A stretch of 64,000 nt of DNA from Actinomycetota bacterium. GTDB taxonomy: Bacteria; Actinomycetota; Acidimicrobiia; Acidimicrobiales; CADCSY01. Shown here in pieces: positions 43,790 to 52,750 of the stretch (position 1 is the first letter of the stretch; each line of letters opens with the position of its first letter). The DNA is taken from positions 1 through 64,000 of the forward strand of contig SIRW01000022.1 of NCBI GenBank assembly GCA_004366205.1. The letters are read 5' to 3'. The translations under genes and the position numbers were made by a program. The notes below the pieces were generated by a model. That model did no database searches. It was given only the letters and a program-made list of their open reading frames with translations, and was not told the origin of the DNA.

Positions 43790-46419
43790 CGCCCGCGGCC
43801 CCCCGGGCGCCAGCCGGCCCGCCCGAGTACCCGTTCGCGCTCGACGACTTCCAGCGCCGGGCCATCGCCGGCATCGACGCCGGCCAGTCGGTGCTCGTGG
43901 CCGCCCCCACGGGCTCGGGCAAGACCGTGGCCGCCGAGCACGCCGTGGCCACCGCCCTCGCCGCCGGGCAGAAGGCCTTCTACACCACGCCGATCAAGGC
44001 CCTGTCGAACCAGAAGTTCGGCGACCTGGTGCGCCGCCACGGCGCCGCCAACGTGGGCCTGCTCACCGGCGACAACGTGATCAACGGCGAGGCGCCCGTG
44101 GTGGTGATGACCACCGAGGTGCTGCGCAACATGATCTACGCGGGGTCGCCCACGCTGCGGGGGCTGCGCTGGGTGGTGCTCGACGAGGTGCACTACCTCC
44201 AGGACGCCTACCGGGGCCCGGTGTGGGAGGAGGTCATCATCCACGCCGCACCGGAGGTGCGCCTGGTGTGCCTCTCGGCCACCGTGTCCAACGCCGAGGA
44301 GCTGGCCGAGTGGATCACGACGGTGCGGGGACCCACAACCGTGGTCATCGAGGAGCGGCGGCCGGTCGAGCTGCAGCACCTGTTCCTGGTGGGGGACCGG
44401 GCCGCCGAGCGGCTGCACCTGCTGCCGACGTTCGTCGACGGCCGCCCGAACCCCGAGGCGATCCGCCTCGACGAGGCCGGCCGGGGCCCCCGGCTGCGGG
44501 GCCAGCGCCGCAGCCGGCTCTACACCCCGCGGCGGTGGGAGGTCATCGAGCACCTCGACGAGCAGGGCATGCTGCCCGCGATCTACTTCATCTTCAGCCG
44601 GGCGGCGTGCTCCGACGCCGTGCGCCAGTGCCAGGAGGCGGGCCTGCGGCTCACCTCGCGCGACGAGCGTGACCGCATCCGGGCCCTGGTCGAGCCGCAC
44701 CTGCGGGGGCTGAGCGACGCCGACCTCGACGCCCTCGGCTACGGGTCGTGGATCAGTGGCCTGGAGGCGGGCTTCGCCGCCCACCACGCGGGCATGGTCC
44801 CCCCGTTCAAGGAGGCGGTCGAGACGTGCTTCGCGGCCGGGCTGGTGAAGGCGGTGTTCGCCACCGAGACCCTGGCGCTCGGCATCAACATGCCCGCCCG
44901 GGCGGTCGTCATCGAGAAGCTCACCAAGTTCGGGGGTGAGCGCCACGACCTCCTGACCCCCGGCGAGTACACGCAGCTGACGGGTCGCGCCGGCCGGCGC
45001 GGCATCGACGAGGTCGGCCACGCCGTCGTCCTGTGGTCGCCGTTCGTGACGTTCGAACAGGTGGCGGGGCTGGCCTCCACCCGCACCTACCACCTGCGCT
45101 CGGCGTTCCGCCCGACCTACAACATGGCAGCGAACCTGGTGCGCCGGTACCGCGCGGCCGACGCCCACCACCTGCTCAACCTCTCGTTCGCCCAGTACCA
45201 GGCCGACGCCGAGATCGTGCGCCTCGAGACCCGCGCCGAGCGCTCGGCCGCCGCCCTCGAGCGCGCCCGGGCCGAGGCCACCTGCGAGCTCGGCGACGTG
45301 GCCGACTACGCCGCCCTCCAGACCGAGCTGCGGGCCGCCCAGCGCACCCGGCCCGCCCCCGCCGACGCCGTCAACACCGCCCTGGCCCGGCTGCGGCCCG
45401 GCCAGGTGGTGGTCGTGGAGGGCGGCAAGTCGGCGGGCCCGGCGGCCGTGATCGGGGTCGGGCAGCGGCGGGGCGGAGCGGTGCGCCTGCGCGTCGTGAA
45501 CGCCCGCCGCCGGGTCGCCAACCTCACGGCCGGCGACTTCGACCGGCCCCCCCGGCCGGTCGGCGCGATCGACCTGCCCGAGCCGTACCAGCCGTCGAGC
45601 CACGCCTGGCAGCGGGAGGTCGCCGCGGCCGTGCGCGCCCTGCGCGTGGACGGGGAGACCAGCGACCCGGTGCCCGGCGACGAGCAGGTCGCAGGGCTCG
45701 AGGCCCGGCTCGCCGCCCACCCGGTCTCGCGCTGCCCCGATCTGAGCCGGCACCTGCGGGCGCTGCGCCAGATCGAGCGGCTCGAGCGCGAGCGCGAGGC
45801 CGCCGTCCACGCCGTGCGGCGGCACAGCGAGTCGCTGGCCCGCCAGTTCGACCGGGTGCTGCAGATCCTCGAAGGCCGGGGGTACCTGGACGGCTGGGCG
45901 CTCACGGCGGCGGGGGAGCGGCTCGCTCGCATCTACCACGAGTGCGACCTGCTCGTCGCCGAGGCCCTCGGCGCCGGGCTCTTCGACGGTCTCGACCCCG
46001 CCGATCTCGCCGGCCTCGTCTCGTGCTTCACCTACGAGGCGCGAGGTCCCGGCGACGGGCCGGCGCCGTGGTTCCCGAGCCACCAGGTGCGGGAGCGCTG
46101 GTCGGCGGTCGTCGAGCTGCACAGCGGCCTCGTCGCCGAAGAGGGCGCCCTGAGCCTGCCGCCGACGCGGGACCTCGATCCCGGCTTCGTCGCCCTCGCC
46201 CACGGATGGGCGTCGGGGGGCGACCTCGACGAGGTGCTGGGCGAGGAGGAGATCACCGGCGGCGACTTCGTGCGGAACGTGAAGCAGCTCATCGACCTGC
46301 TCCGCCAGCTCGCGGGCGTGGCGCCGAACCGGGCCACGGCCGATGCCGCCGGTGCGGCCGCCGACCGCCTCTTCCGCGGCGTGATCGCCGTGTCCTCCGC
46401 CGTCGGGGGTGCGGGCTGA
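43786..46419 (+). CDS. helY: Ski2/Mtr4-like DEAD/DEAH helicase HelY
   Basis: VLVAAPTGSGKTVAAEHAVA, DEVHYL, LSATVSNAEELAEWI, GRAGRRGIDEVGHAVVLW, C-terminal DSHCT-like region. Confidence 0.93.
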   Translation: MTPAAPRAPAGPPEYPFALDDFQRRAIAGIDAGQSVLVAAPTGSGKTVAAEHAVATALAAGQKAFYTTPIKALSNQKFGDLVRRHGAANVGLLTGDNVINGEAPVVVMTTEVLRNMIYAGSPTLRGLRWVVLDEVHYLQDAYRGPVWEEVIIHAAPEVRLVCLSATVSNAEELAEWITTVRGPTTVVIEERRPVELQHLFLVGDRAAERLHLLPTFVDGRPNPEAIRLDEAGRGPRLRGQRRSRLYTPRRWEVIEHLDEQGMLPAIYFIFSRAACSDAVRQCQEAGLRLTSRDERDRIRALVEPHLRGLSDADLDALGYGSWISGLEAGFAAHHAGMVPPFKEAVETCFAAGLVKAVFATETLALGINMPARAVVIEKLTKFGGERHDLLTPGEYTQLTGRAGRRGIDEVGHAVVLWSPFVTFEQVAGLASTRTYHLRSAFRPTYNMAANLVRRYRAADAHHLLNLSFAQYQADAEIVRLETRAERSAAALERARAEATCELGDVADYAALQTELRAAQRTRPAPADAVNTALARLRPGQVVVVEGGKSAGPAAVIGVGQRRGGAVRLRVVNARRRVANLTAGDFDRPPRPVGAIDLPEPYQPSSHAWQREVAAAVRALRVDGETSDPVPGDEQVAGLEARLAAHPVSRCPDLSRHLRALRQIERLEREREAAVHAVRRHSESLARQFDRVLQILEGRGYLDGWALTAAGERLARIYHECDLLVAEALGAGLFDGLDPADLAGLVSCFTYEARGPGDGPAPWFPSHQVRERWSAVVELHSGLVAEEGALSLPPTRDLDPGFVALAHGWASGGDLDEVLGEEEITGGDFVRNVKQLIDLLRQLAGVAPNRATADAAGAAADRLFRGVIAVSSAVGGAG

Positions 46420-46474
46420 CGGCCCGGACCGGTACCGGTGCGGCCGGGTGCCGCGGGCCCGTCGGGCGCGCGCG

Positions 46475-47089
46475 GTGACGATCCGCAAGGGCGAGGACTG
46501 GGGCACGCCGGGCGCCCTGCCCGACGGCGGCGTGCTGGCCCGAAGCGACGCCGAGGTCCGCCGCCTGCTGGAGCTCGCCCGCCGGGAGGGCCGGCCCGTC
46601 CCCGCCGTGGGCCTGCTGGGCGGCGACCTGTGCCGCACGGTCGGGGGCCGGGGCGACGAGGGTCGCATCCGCTCCGACTCGGCCGTGCGCCTGCCCGTCG
46701 ACGTGGGCGAGGCCCTGCTCGACGGCGAGCTCCGCCGGTTCTGCGCGCACCTGGTGGCCCGCCGGGGCTGGTGGCGCGGGCGGGCGTGGCTCGCCATGAA
46801 CGCCCAGTGGCTCGGCGCGTGGAACGCGGCCCCCCGGGCCCACCCCGGCGACGGCCTCCTGGAGGTACTCGACGCCCGGGTGCCCCTGAACGACCGGCTG
46901 AAGGTCAGGTCCCGGCTGCGCCTCGGCGAGCACCTGCCCCACCCGGCCATCGCCACCCGGCGGGTGCCGGCGGCCCAGGTCGCCCTCGACCCGCCGCTCG
47001 ACGTGTGGCTCGACGGCGAGCGCGTCGCCCGCGGGGTGCGGTCCATCTCGGTCCGGCTGGACCCCGGCGCCCTCACCGTCGTCGTCTGA
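46475..47089 (+). CDS. Protein resembling the C-terminal domain of diacylglycerol/YegS-like lipid kinases (tentative)
   Basis: AWLAMNAQWLGAWNAAPRAHPGDGLLEVLDARVPLNDRLKVRSRLRLGEHLPHPAIATRRVPAAQVALDPPLDVWLDGE; no N-terminal kinase domain. Confidence 0.5.
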   Translation: MTIRKGEDWGTPGALPDGGVLARSDAEVRRLLELARREGRPVPAVGLLGGDLCRTVGGRGDEGRIRSDSAVRLPVDVGEALLDGELRRFCAHLVARRGWWRGRAWLAMNAQWLGAWNAAPRAHPGDGLLEVLDARVPLNDRLKVRSRLRLGEHLPHPAIATRRVPAAQVALDPPLDVWLDGERVARGVRSISVRLDPGALTVVV

Positions 47090-47150
47090 TCGCGCCGCAC
47101 CGGCACGCCCGGTTGGACCGGGGTGGTCCCGCCGTGGTCGTCTGAAGGCC

Positions 47151-48131
47151 GTGGACGCCTGGATCCTCGACGAGTCGCCCGGCACCTACCGGTGGGGGGC
47201 GCTGCCCGACCCCGAGCCCGGCCCCGGCGACGTGCGGGTCCGGCCGGTCGCCAGCGCCCTCAACCACATGGACCTGTGGGTCACCCGGGGGTTGCCGAAG
47301 CCGCCGCTGCCCCACGTGCCCGGCTGCGACGTGGCCGGGGTGGTGGACGCCGTGGGGGAGGGGGTCGAGGGCGTTGCGCCCGGCGACGAGGTCGTCGTCA
47401 ACCCGGCGGTGTCGTGCCGGGCGTGCCGGGCGTGCCGGGCGGGCGAGTCGCCGTTGTGCCGGCGGTTCCAGATCGTCGGCGAGCACCGCGCCGGTGGGCA
47501 CGGCGGCCTCCTGGTCGTCCCCGCCGCCAACGTGTCGCCGCGACCCGCGGGGCGCTCCTGGGAGGAGTGCGCCGCCTTCCCGCTCACCACCCTCACGGCC
47601 TGGCGGATGCTGCGGCGGGGCCGGCTGCGGGCGGGGGAGACCGTGGTCGTCGTCGGGGTGGGCGGCGGGGTCTCGGCCGCGGCGCTCGTGCTGGCGGTGC
47701 GGGCCGGCGCCCACGTCGTCGCCACGTCCCGGGACGCCGCCAAGCGGGAGGCGGCCCTGGCCCTCGGGGCGCACGAGGCCTACGACAGCGACGAGGACTG
47801 GCCGGTGCGGGCCGACGTCGTGCTCGAGAGCGTGGGCCCGGCCACCTGGGAGCGCTCCGTGCGCGCCCTCGCCCCCGGCGGGCGGCTCGTGGTCTGCGGC
47901 GGCACGTCAGGTCCGATGGTCGAGCTCAACCTGCCCCGGCTGTTCTTCAAGCAGCACGAGCTGATCGGCTCGACCATGGGCAGCTACGAGGAGTGGGAGC
48001 AGGTCGTCGAGCTCGTCGGCCAGGGCCTTCCGGTGGTGGTGGACGAGGTGTTCGGCATCGCCGACTACCCGGCCGCCCTCGAGCGCCTCGAGTCCGGCCA
48101 GCAGCTCGGCAAGATCGTCCTCCGCCACTGA
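47151..48131 (+). CDS. Zinc-binding alcohol dehydrogenase / quinone oxidoreductase family
   Basis: PGCDVAGVVDAVGEGVEGVAPGDEVVVNPAVSCRACRACRAGESPLCRRF (structural Zn cysteines), VVVVGVGGGVSAAALVLAVRAGAHVVATSRD. Confidence 0.92.
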   Translation: MDAWILDESPGTYRWGALPDPEPGPGDVRVRPVASALNHMDLWVTRGLPKPPLPHVPGCDVAGVVDAVGEGVEGVAPGDEVVVNPAVSCRACRACRAGESPLCRRFQIVGEHRAGGHGGLLVVPAANVSPRPAGRSWEECAAFPLTTLTAWRMLRRGRLRAGETVVVVGVGGGVSAAALVLAVRAGAHVVATSRDAAKREAALALGAHEAYDSDEDWPVRADVVLESVGPATWERSVRALAPGGRLVVCGGTSGPMVELNLPRLFFKQHELIGSTMGSYEEWEQVVELVGQGLPVVVDEVFGIADYPAALERLESGQQLGKIVLRH

Positions 48132-48141
48132 GCACGTCGCC

Positions 48142-48448
48142 GGTCACCGGGGTCGGGGGGGCGGTTGCGGTTGTCGAACCCGCAGGCGGGGCGGCCGTTG
48201 GCCTGGGTGGTGGGGCCGCTCGCGCCCGAGGCGTTCGGTCGCCTCGGCCCAGTCCGCCTGGAACAACTGTTGCTCCAACCGGGCGAGCTCGCCTGCCACG
48301 ATCACCCCCGAGATCGGATCGAGGAGCAGATCCCCGGCCCACATGTCCTCGAGGGTCCGGGACAGCTGCACCCGCCGCCGCGCCCGCTGCACCTCGGCGT
48401 CGCCGTCGGCCCGGTCGGGATCGGCGGCCTGGCACCAGTAGGCCACCG
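48142..48448 (-). pseudogene. Internally deleted, frameshifted 13E12/DUF222-HNH endonuclease remnant
   Basis: Minus strand: RRAVAYWCQAADPDRADGDAEVQRARRRVQLSRTLEDMWAGDLLLDPISGVIVAGELARLEQQLFQADWAEATERLGRE, then in another frame GPTTQANGRPACGFDNRNRPPDPGD (HNH C-terminal motif). Confidence 0.75.
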
Positions 48449-48588
48449 CCCGCCTCGCCCCGCTGCTCGAGGACGCCGTGAAGTTCGCCGACTTCTTCGA
48501 GTTCGAGCACGTCCCGGTCGTGGACATGATGGAGGCGGGGCCGATCTTCTTCTCCGCCGTGGAGTGGCGGGAGTCGCTCAGCCAGTGA
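48442..48588 (+). pseudogene. Decapitated 3' end of an unidentified gene
   Basis: Open plus frame after TAG at 48439: ATARLAPLLEDAVKFADFFEFEHVPVVDMMEAGPIFFSAVEWRESLSQ*, protein-like, no upstream start. Confidence 0.45.
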
Positions 48589-48661
48589 TCGGCGGCACCT
48601 GAGAGGCCGTCGTCGGGCCCCTGGTCATTCGCCGGGGCGGCCCCCGGTACGCTCGGGCCGC

Positions 48662-49867
48662 GTGGACGACGACGCCCGGGCGCAGCTGAAGCACGAGGTC
48701 TGCGAGCGCGTCGACGAGCTGGCGGGCGACCTCGTCGACGCGTCCCACCGCCTGCACGCCCACCCCGAGCTGTGCTTCGAGGAGCGGCACGCCCACGACC
48801 TGCTCACCGGCATCCTGGAGCGCCACGGCCTGGCGGTCGAGCGCCACGCCTGGGGCCTCGAGACCGCCTTCGACGCCCGGGCCGGCACCGAGGGGCCCGT
48901 GGTCGGCATCTGCTGCGAGTACGACGCCCTGCCCGGGGTGGGCCACGCCTGCGGCCACAACATCATCGGCGCCGCCGGCGTCGGCGCCGGTCTGGCCGCG
49001 GCCGCCGTGGCCGAGGCCGCCGGAGGTCGCGTCGCCATCCTCGGCACCCCCGCCGAGGAGGGCGGGGGCGGCAAGGTGCTGATGGCGCGCGCCGGTGCGT
49101 TCGCCGGCGTCGACGTGGCGCTCATGGTGCACCCCGCCGACCACGACCTGACCGCCATGCACGCCATCGGCGTGCGCCGGCTGGCCGTCACCTACCAGGG
49201 CGTGGCCGCGCACGCCGCCGCCTTCCCGGAGGCCGGCCGCAACGCCCTCGATGCCGCCGTGCTCGGCTACGTCAACGTCATGGCCCTGCGCCAGCACATC
49301 CGCGACGACGAGCGGCTGCACGGCATCCTCACCGAAACCGGCGAGCAGCCCAACATCGTCCCCGAGCGGGCGGGCGCGCTGTGGTACGTCCGCTCGCCCC
49401 GCCTCGACCTGCTCGACGCCCTCACCGAACGGGTGGTGGCGTGCCTCGAGGCGGGCGCCACCGCCGCCGGCTGCGGCATCGACTGCGAACCGCTCGATCC
49501 CACCTACGCCGAGATGGTCGACAACGAGCCGCTCGTCGTCGCCTACCGGGCCAACGCCCGGGCCCTCGGCCGGGTGGTCCAGGACCCCGGCCCCGACCGC
49601 CAGGTGGTCGGCAGCACCGACATGGGCAACATCAGCCAGCTGGTGCCCTCGATCCACCCGATGATCAAGGTGGCGCCGGCGGGGGTGGCGATCCACTCCC
49701 ACGAGTTCGCCCGGTGGGCCGCCGCCCCCGAGGGCGACGCCGCGGTGCTCGACGGCGCCAAGGCCATGGCCATGACCGCCATCGACGTGTGGACCGACGC
49801 CGCCCTGCTGGCCGACGCCCGCCGGGCGTTCACCCAGGTCCGCGCCGGCGGCGCCCTGGCGCCGTAG
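48662..49867 (+). CDS. M20-family amidohydrolase/peptidase
   Basis: LHAHPELCFEERHAHDLL, VGICCEYDALPGVGHACGHNIIGAAGVGAG, AILGTPAEEGGGGKVLMARAGAF, STDMGNISQLVPSIHPM. Confidence 0.92.
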   Translation: MDDDARAQLKHEVCERVDELAGDLVDASHRLHAHPELCFEERHAHDLLTGILERHGLAVERHAWGLETAFDARAGTEGPVVGICCEYDALPGVGHACGHNIIGAAGVGAGLAAAAVAEAAGGRVAILGTPAEEGGGGKVLMARAGAFAGVDVALMVHPADHDLTAMHAIGVRRLAVTYQGVAAHAAAFPEAGRNALDAAVLGYVNVMALRQHIRDDERLHGILTETGEQPNIVPERAGALWYVRSPRLDLLDALTERVVACLEAGATAAGCGIDCEPLDPTYAEMVDNEPLVVAYRANARALGRVVQDPGPDRQVVGSTDMGNISQLVPSIHPMIKVAPAGVAIHSHEFARWAAAPEGDAAVLDGAKAMAMTAIDVWTDAALLADARRAFTQVRAGGALAP

Positions 49868-49878
49868 CATCGCAGCCT

Positions 49879-51489
49879 GTGTCCGCGTACGTCGGCGAGG
49901 AGTTCACGGCCGAGGAGGCCGACGTGCTGCGGCGGTACGTCACGAACCTCGACCGGCCGGTCTTCGCCCTCGTCAACCTGCCCGAGGTCGTCAAGGGCGC
50001 CCTCTTCGCCCGCTACTCCCGGACCCACAAGAGCCTGCGCCGCCTCTTCCTCGACGAGTTCGTCGGTGAGCTCGACATCGAGGGCGACGCCAGCATCGAC
50101 GCCACCGTCGGCCTGGCCCGCGCCGAGGAGCTCTACGACCGGGTGTTCCTCGAGTACGGCGACGACTCCGTCGCCCAGCTCGGGGGCGTGCACCTGGCGT
50201 GCGAGCAGGCATCCAACCTGCTCACCAAGATCCTCGAGTGGGGCCGGCTCATGTCCTACCTCGAGCAGTCGACCCGCTACATCCCCTACGACGCCCGCCT
50301 CGGCGGCCGCTACCGCTACTACCGCGACCCCGGGATCCTGTCGTCGCCCCTCGGCACCCGCTACGTCGGCGACATGGACCGCATCTTCGACATCTACGCC
50401 GAGCTGCTCCCGGCGCTGCAGGACCACCTGCGCGAGCGCCACCCCAAGGACCCGGGCGACTCGGACTTCGTCTACCGAAGCTCGATCCGGGCCAAGGCGC
50501 TCGACGCCCTGCGGGGCATCCTTCCGGCCGCGGCCCTGTCGAACGTGGGCATCTACGGCACGGGCCAGGGCTACGAGGCCCTGCTGCTGCGGATGCGGGC
50601 CCACCCGCTGCCCGAGGCCCGTCAGTACGCCGAGCTCATGCTCACCGAGCTGCGCAAGGTCATCCCCTCGTTCCTCAAGCGCGTCGACCTGCCCGACCGG
50701 GGCGGCGCCTGGATCGACTACCTCGCCGGCACCCGGGGCGCCACCGCCGAGGTCGCCGAGCGGCTCTTCGCCGGGGTGGAACCCGAGCCCGCCGCCGAGG
50801 TGACCCTGCTCGACTGGGACCCCGAGGGTGAGGACAAGCTGCTCGCCGCCATGCTCTACCCCCACACCGACCTGCCCGAGGACCAGGTGCGCCGCCGGGT
50901 GGCCGAGCTGGGGCCCGACGAGCGCGATGCCGTCGTGGCCGCCTACGTGGGCCAGCGGGGCAACCGCCGGCACAAGCCCGGCCGGGCCCTCGAGCGCATC
51001 TTCTACCGGTTCGACGTGTGCTCCGACTACGGCGCGTTCCGTGACCTGCAGCGGCACCGCATGCTCACCATCGAGTGGCAGGCCCTCAGCCCCCGGCACG
51101 GCTACGACGTGCCCGCACCCGTCGTGGACGCCGGGTGCGCCGGCCGCTACGACGAGGCCATGGGCATCTCGGCCGGCCTCTACGACGCCCTGGCCGGCCA
51201 CGCCCCCCACCAGGCCGCCTATGCCGTGGCCCTCGCCTACCGGGTCCGCTACGTCATCCAGCTCAACGCCCGCGAGGCCATGCACCTGCTCGAGCTGCGC
51301 ACGACGCCCCAGGGCCACCCCTCGTACCGGCGGGTCGCCCAGGAGATGCACCGCCTCATCGCCGAGCAGGCCGGCCACCGGGCCGTCGCCGCCATGATGC
51401 GCTTCGTGGACCACAGCGACGACGCCGAGCTCGAGCGCCTCGAAGCCGAGCGCCGCGCCGAGGCCCGCCGTCTCCGCCAGCAGGCCTGA
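49879..51489 (+). CDS. ThyX-like FAD-dependent thymidylate synthase family protein with two ThyX-like halves
   Basis: N-half: GDDSVAQLGGVHLACEQASNLLTKILEWGRLMSYLEQSTRYIPYD; C-half: FDVCSDYGAFRDLQRHRMLTIEWQALSPRHGYDVP ... LNAREAMHLLELRTTPQGHPSYRRVAQEMHRLI. Confidence 0.8.
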   Translation: MSAYVGEEFTAEEADVLRRYVTNLDRPVFALVNLPEVVKGALFARYSRTHKSLRRLFLDEFVGELDIEGDASIDATVGLARAEELYDRVFLEYGDDSVAQLGGVHLACEQASNLLTKILEWGRLMSYLEQSTRYIPYDARLGGRYRYYRDPGILSSPLGTRYVGDMDRIFDIYAELLPALQDHLRERHPKDPGDSDFVYRSSIRAKALDALRGILPAAALSNVGIYGTGQGYEALLLRMRAHPLPEARQYAELMLTELRKVIPSFLKRVDLPDRGGAWIDYLAGTRGATAEVAERLFAGVEPEPAAEVTLLDWDPEGEDKLLAAMLYPHTDLPEDQVRRRVAELGPDERDAVVAAYVGQRGNRRHKPGRALERIFYRFDVCSDYGAFRDLQRHRMLTIEWQALSPRHGYDVPAPVVDAGCAGRYDEAMGISAGLYDALAGHAPHQAAYAVALAYRVRYVIQLNAREAMHLLELRTTPQGHPSYRRVAQEMHRLIAEQAGHRAVAAMMRFVDHSDDAELERLEAERRAEARRLRQQA

Positions 51490-51526
51490 GCTTCCGCCCC
51501 CTTCCGCCCCCCGGCAGGCTGGCGCG

Positions 51527-51573
51527 TTCTGTGAGGATTTTCTGGGTCATAGCAGCAGAAAATCCTCACAGAA
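51527..51573. repeat. Perfect 18-bp inverted repeat (TGTGAGG type), 11-nt loop
   Basis: TTCTGTGAGGATTTTCTG-GGTCATAGCAG-CAGAAAATCCTCACAGAA. Confidence 0.95.
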
Positions 51574-51616
51574 GGGCGCGGGCCAGCGACGGCTGGGGGT
51601 GATGTTGAGGTTGGGG

Positions 51617-51646
51617 TTGATGTTGCTGGTGTTGCGTGCGTAGCAT
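51617..51646 (+). promoter_or_regulatory. Candidate sigma70-type promoter upstream of the LysM/M23 gene
   Basis: TTGATG - 18 nt - TAGCAT, then AAAGGAG before GTG 51675. Confidence 0.4.
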
Positions 51647-51674
51647 GTCCGGCCGGGGCTGAAAGGAGTGATTC

Positions 51675-52616
51675 GTGCGCGGGCCCACGTGTCCCCGAGC
51701 AGCGGCAGCCGTGGCGGCCATGACCGTGATCGGCCTGGTCGCCGGGGCCGGCACCGGGACCTACACGGTGCGGTCCGGTGACACGCTCTCGGGCATCGCC
51801 AGCCGGCTCGGCGCCACGGTCGCCGAGCTCGTCCGGGCCAACGGCATCGCCGACCCCGACCGCATCCGCGTGGGCCAGGTGCTGCAGGTCCCCGGCGCCC
51901 CCACGCCGGCGATCCACGTGGTGCGGCCGGGGGAGACCCTCGGCGGCATCGCCCGGCGCCACGGCGTCACGGTCGCCCAGCTGATGGCCGCCAACGGCAT
52001 CACCGACCCGAACCGCGTGTGGGCAGGCTCGCGCCTGCACCTCAGTGGTCCGGCGCCCGCACCGATCCAGCTGGTCAGCAGCACCAGCGGCAGCCACACC
52101 ATCGCCGCGGGCGAGACGCTCGGCGCCATCGCCCGCCGGTACGGCACCACGGTTGCTGCCCTCGCCCGGGCGAACGGCATCACCGACCCGAACCGGATCG
52201 TGGCCGGGCGCACCCTCACCGTGCCCGGCGCCTGGCGCTGCCCCGTCGCGGGGCCGTCCCGCTTCCTCGACGACTTCGGTGCGCCCCGCGCGGGCGGCCG
52301 GTTCCACGAGGGGATCGACCTGTTCGCCCCGCGGGGGACGCCCGTCGTCGCCCCCGTGAGCGGGGTCGTGACCCACAGCACGGGCTCCATCGGCGGGCTG
52401 CAGTTCCGCCTGCGGGGCGATGACGGCCACCACTACATCGGCACCCACCTCGACGCCTTCGGCGCGTCGGGCCGGGTCGCCGCCGGCGCCGTGGTCGGCT
52501 ACGTGGGGAGCACCGGGAACGCGGCGGGCACCGCGCCCCACCTGCACTTCGAGATCCACCCGAACGGCGGGCGGCCCGCCAACCCCTACCCGACCCTGGT
52601 GGCAGCGTGCGGCTGA
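51675..52616 (+). CDS. Secreted LysM (x3) + M23 peptidase
   Basis: Three LysM units (YTVRSGDTLSGIASRLGATVAELVRANGIADPDRIRVGQVLQVPG etc.); M23 motif GTAPHLHFEIHPNG. Confidence 0.93.
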   Translation: MRGPTCPRAAAAVAAMTVIGLVAGAGTGTYTVRSGDTLSGIASRLGATVAELVRANGIADPDRIRVGQVLQVPGAPTPAIHVVRPGETLGGIARRHGVTVAQLMAANGITDPNRVWAGSRLHLSGPAPAPIQLVSSTSGSHTIAAGETLGAIARRYGTTVAALARANGITDPNRIVAGRTLTVPGAWRCPVAGPSRFLDDFGAPRAGGRFHEGIDLFAPRGTPVVAPVSGVVTHSTGSIGGLQFRLRGDDGHHYIGTHLDAFGASGRVAAGAVVGYVGSTGNAAGTAPHLHFEIHPNGGRPANPYPTLVAACG

Positions 52617-52750
52617 CCCTCACCTCGAGGTCGACGTCGAGGCTGCCGTGCTCGACGGTCGATCTCCACCACAGGCTCAAGGCGGGCCGGCGGCACGCCG
52701 ATGCCTCTCCCACCTCGGGAGCGGGCGGGAGTGGCCACGGAGGGAGAACG

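Noticed and set aside
43756-47106. 1116-aa minus-strand ORF
   Set aside because: Antisense shadow of helY and neighbours with no recognisable domain.
47411-47450. GTGCCGGGC triplicate minisatellite
   Set aside because: It encodes the CRACRACRAG zinc-cysteine loop of the alcohol dehydrogenase; protein function explains the repeat.
52619-52680. CCTCGAGGTCGACGTCGAGG near-palindrome after the M23 gene
   Set aside because: GC-rich CTCGA/GTCGA words are extremely common in this genome; no clear context beyond a possible weak terminator.
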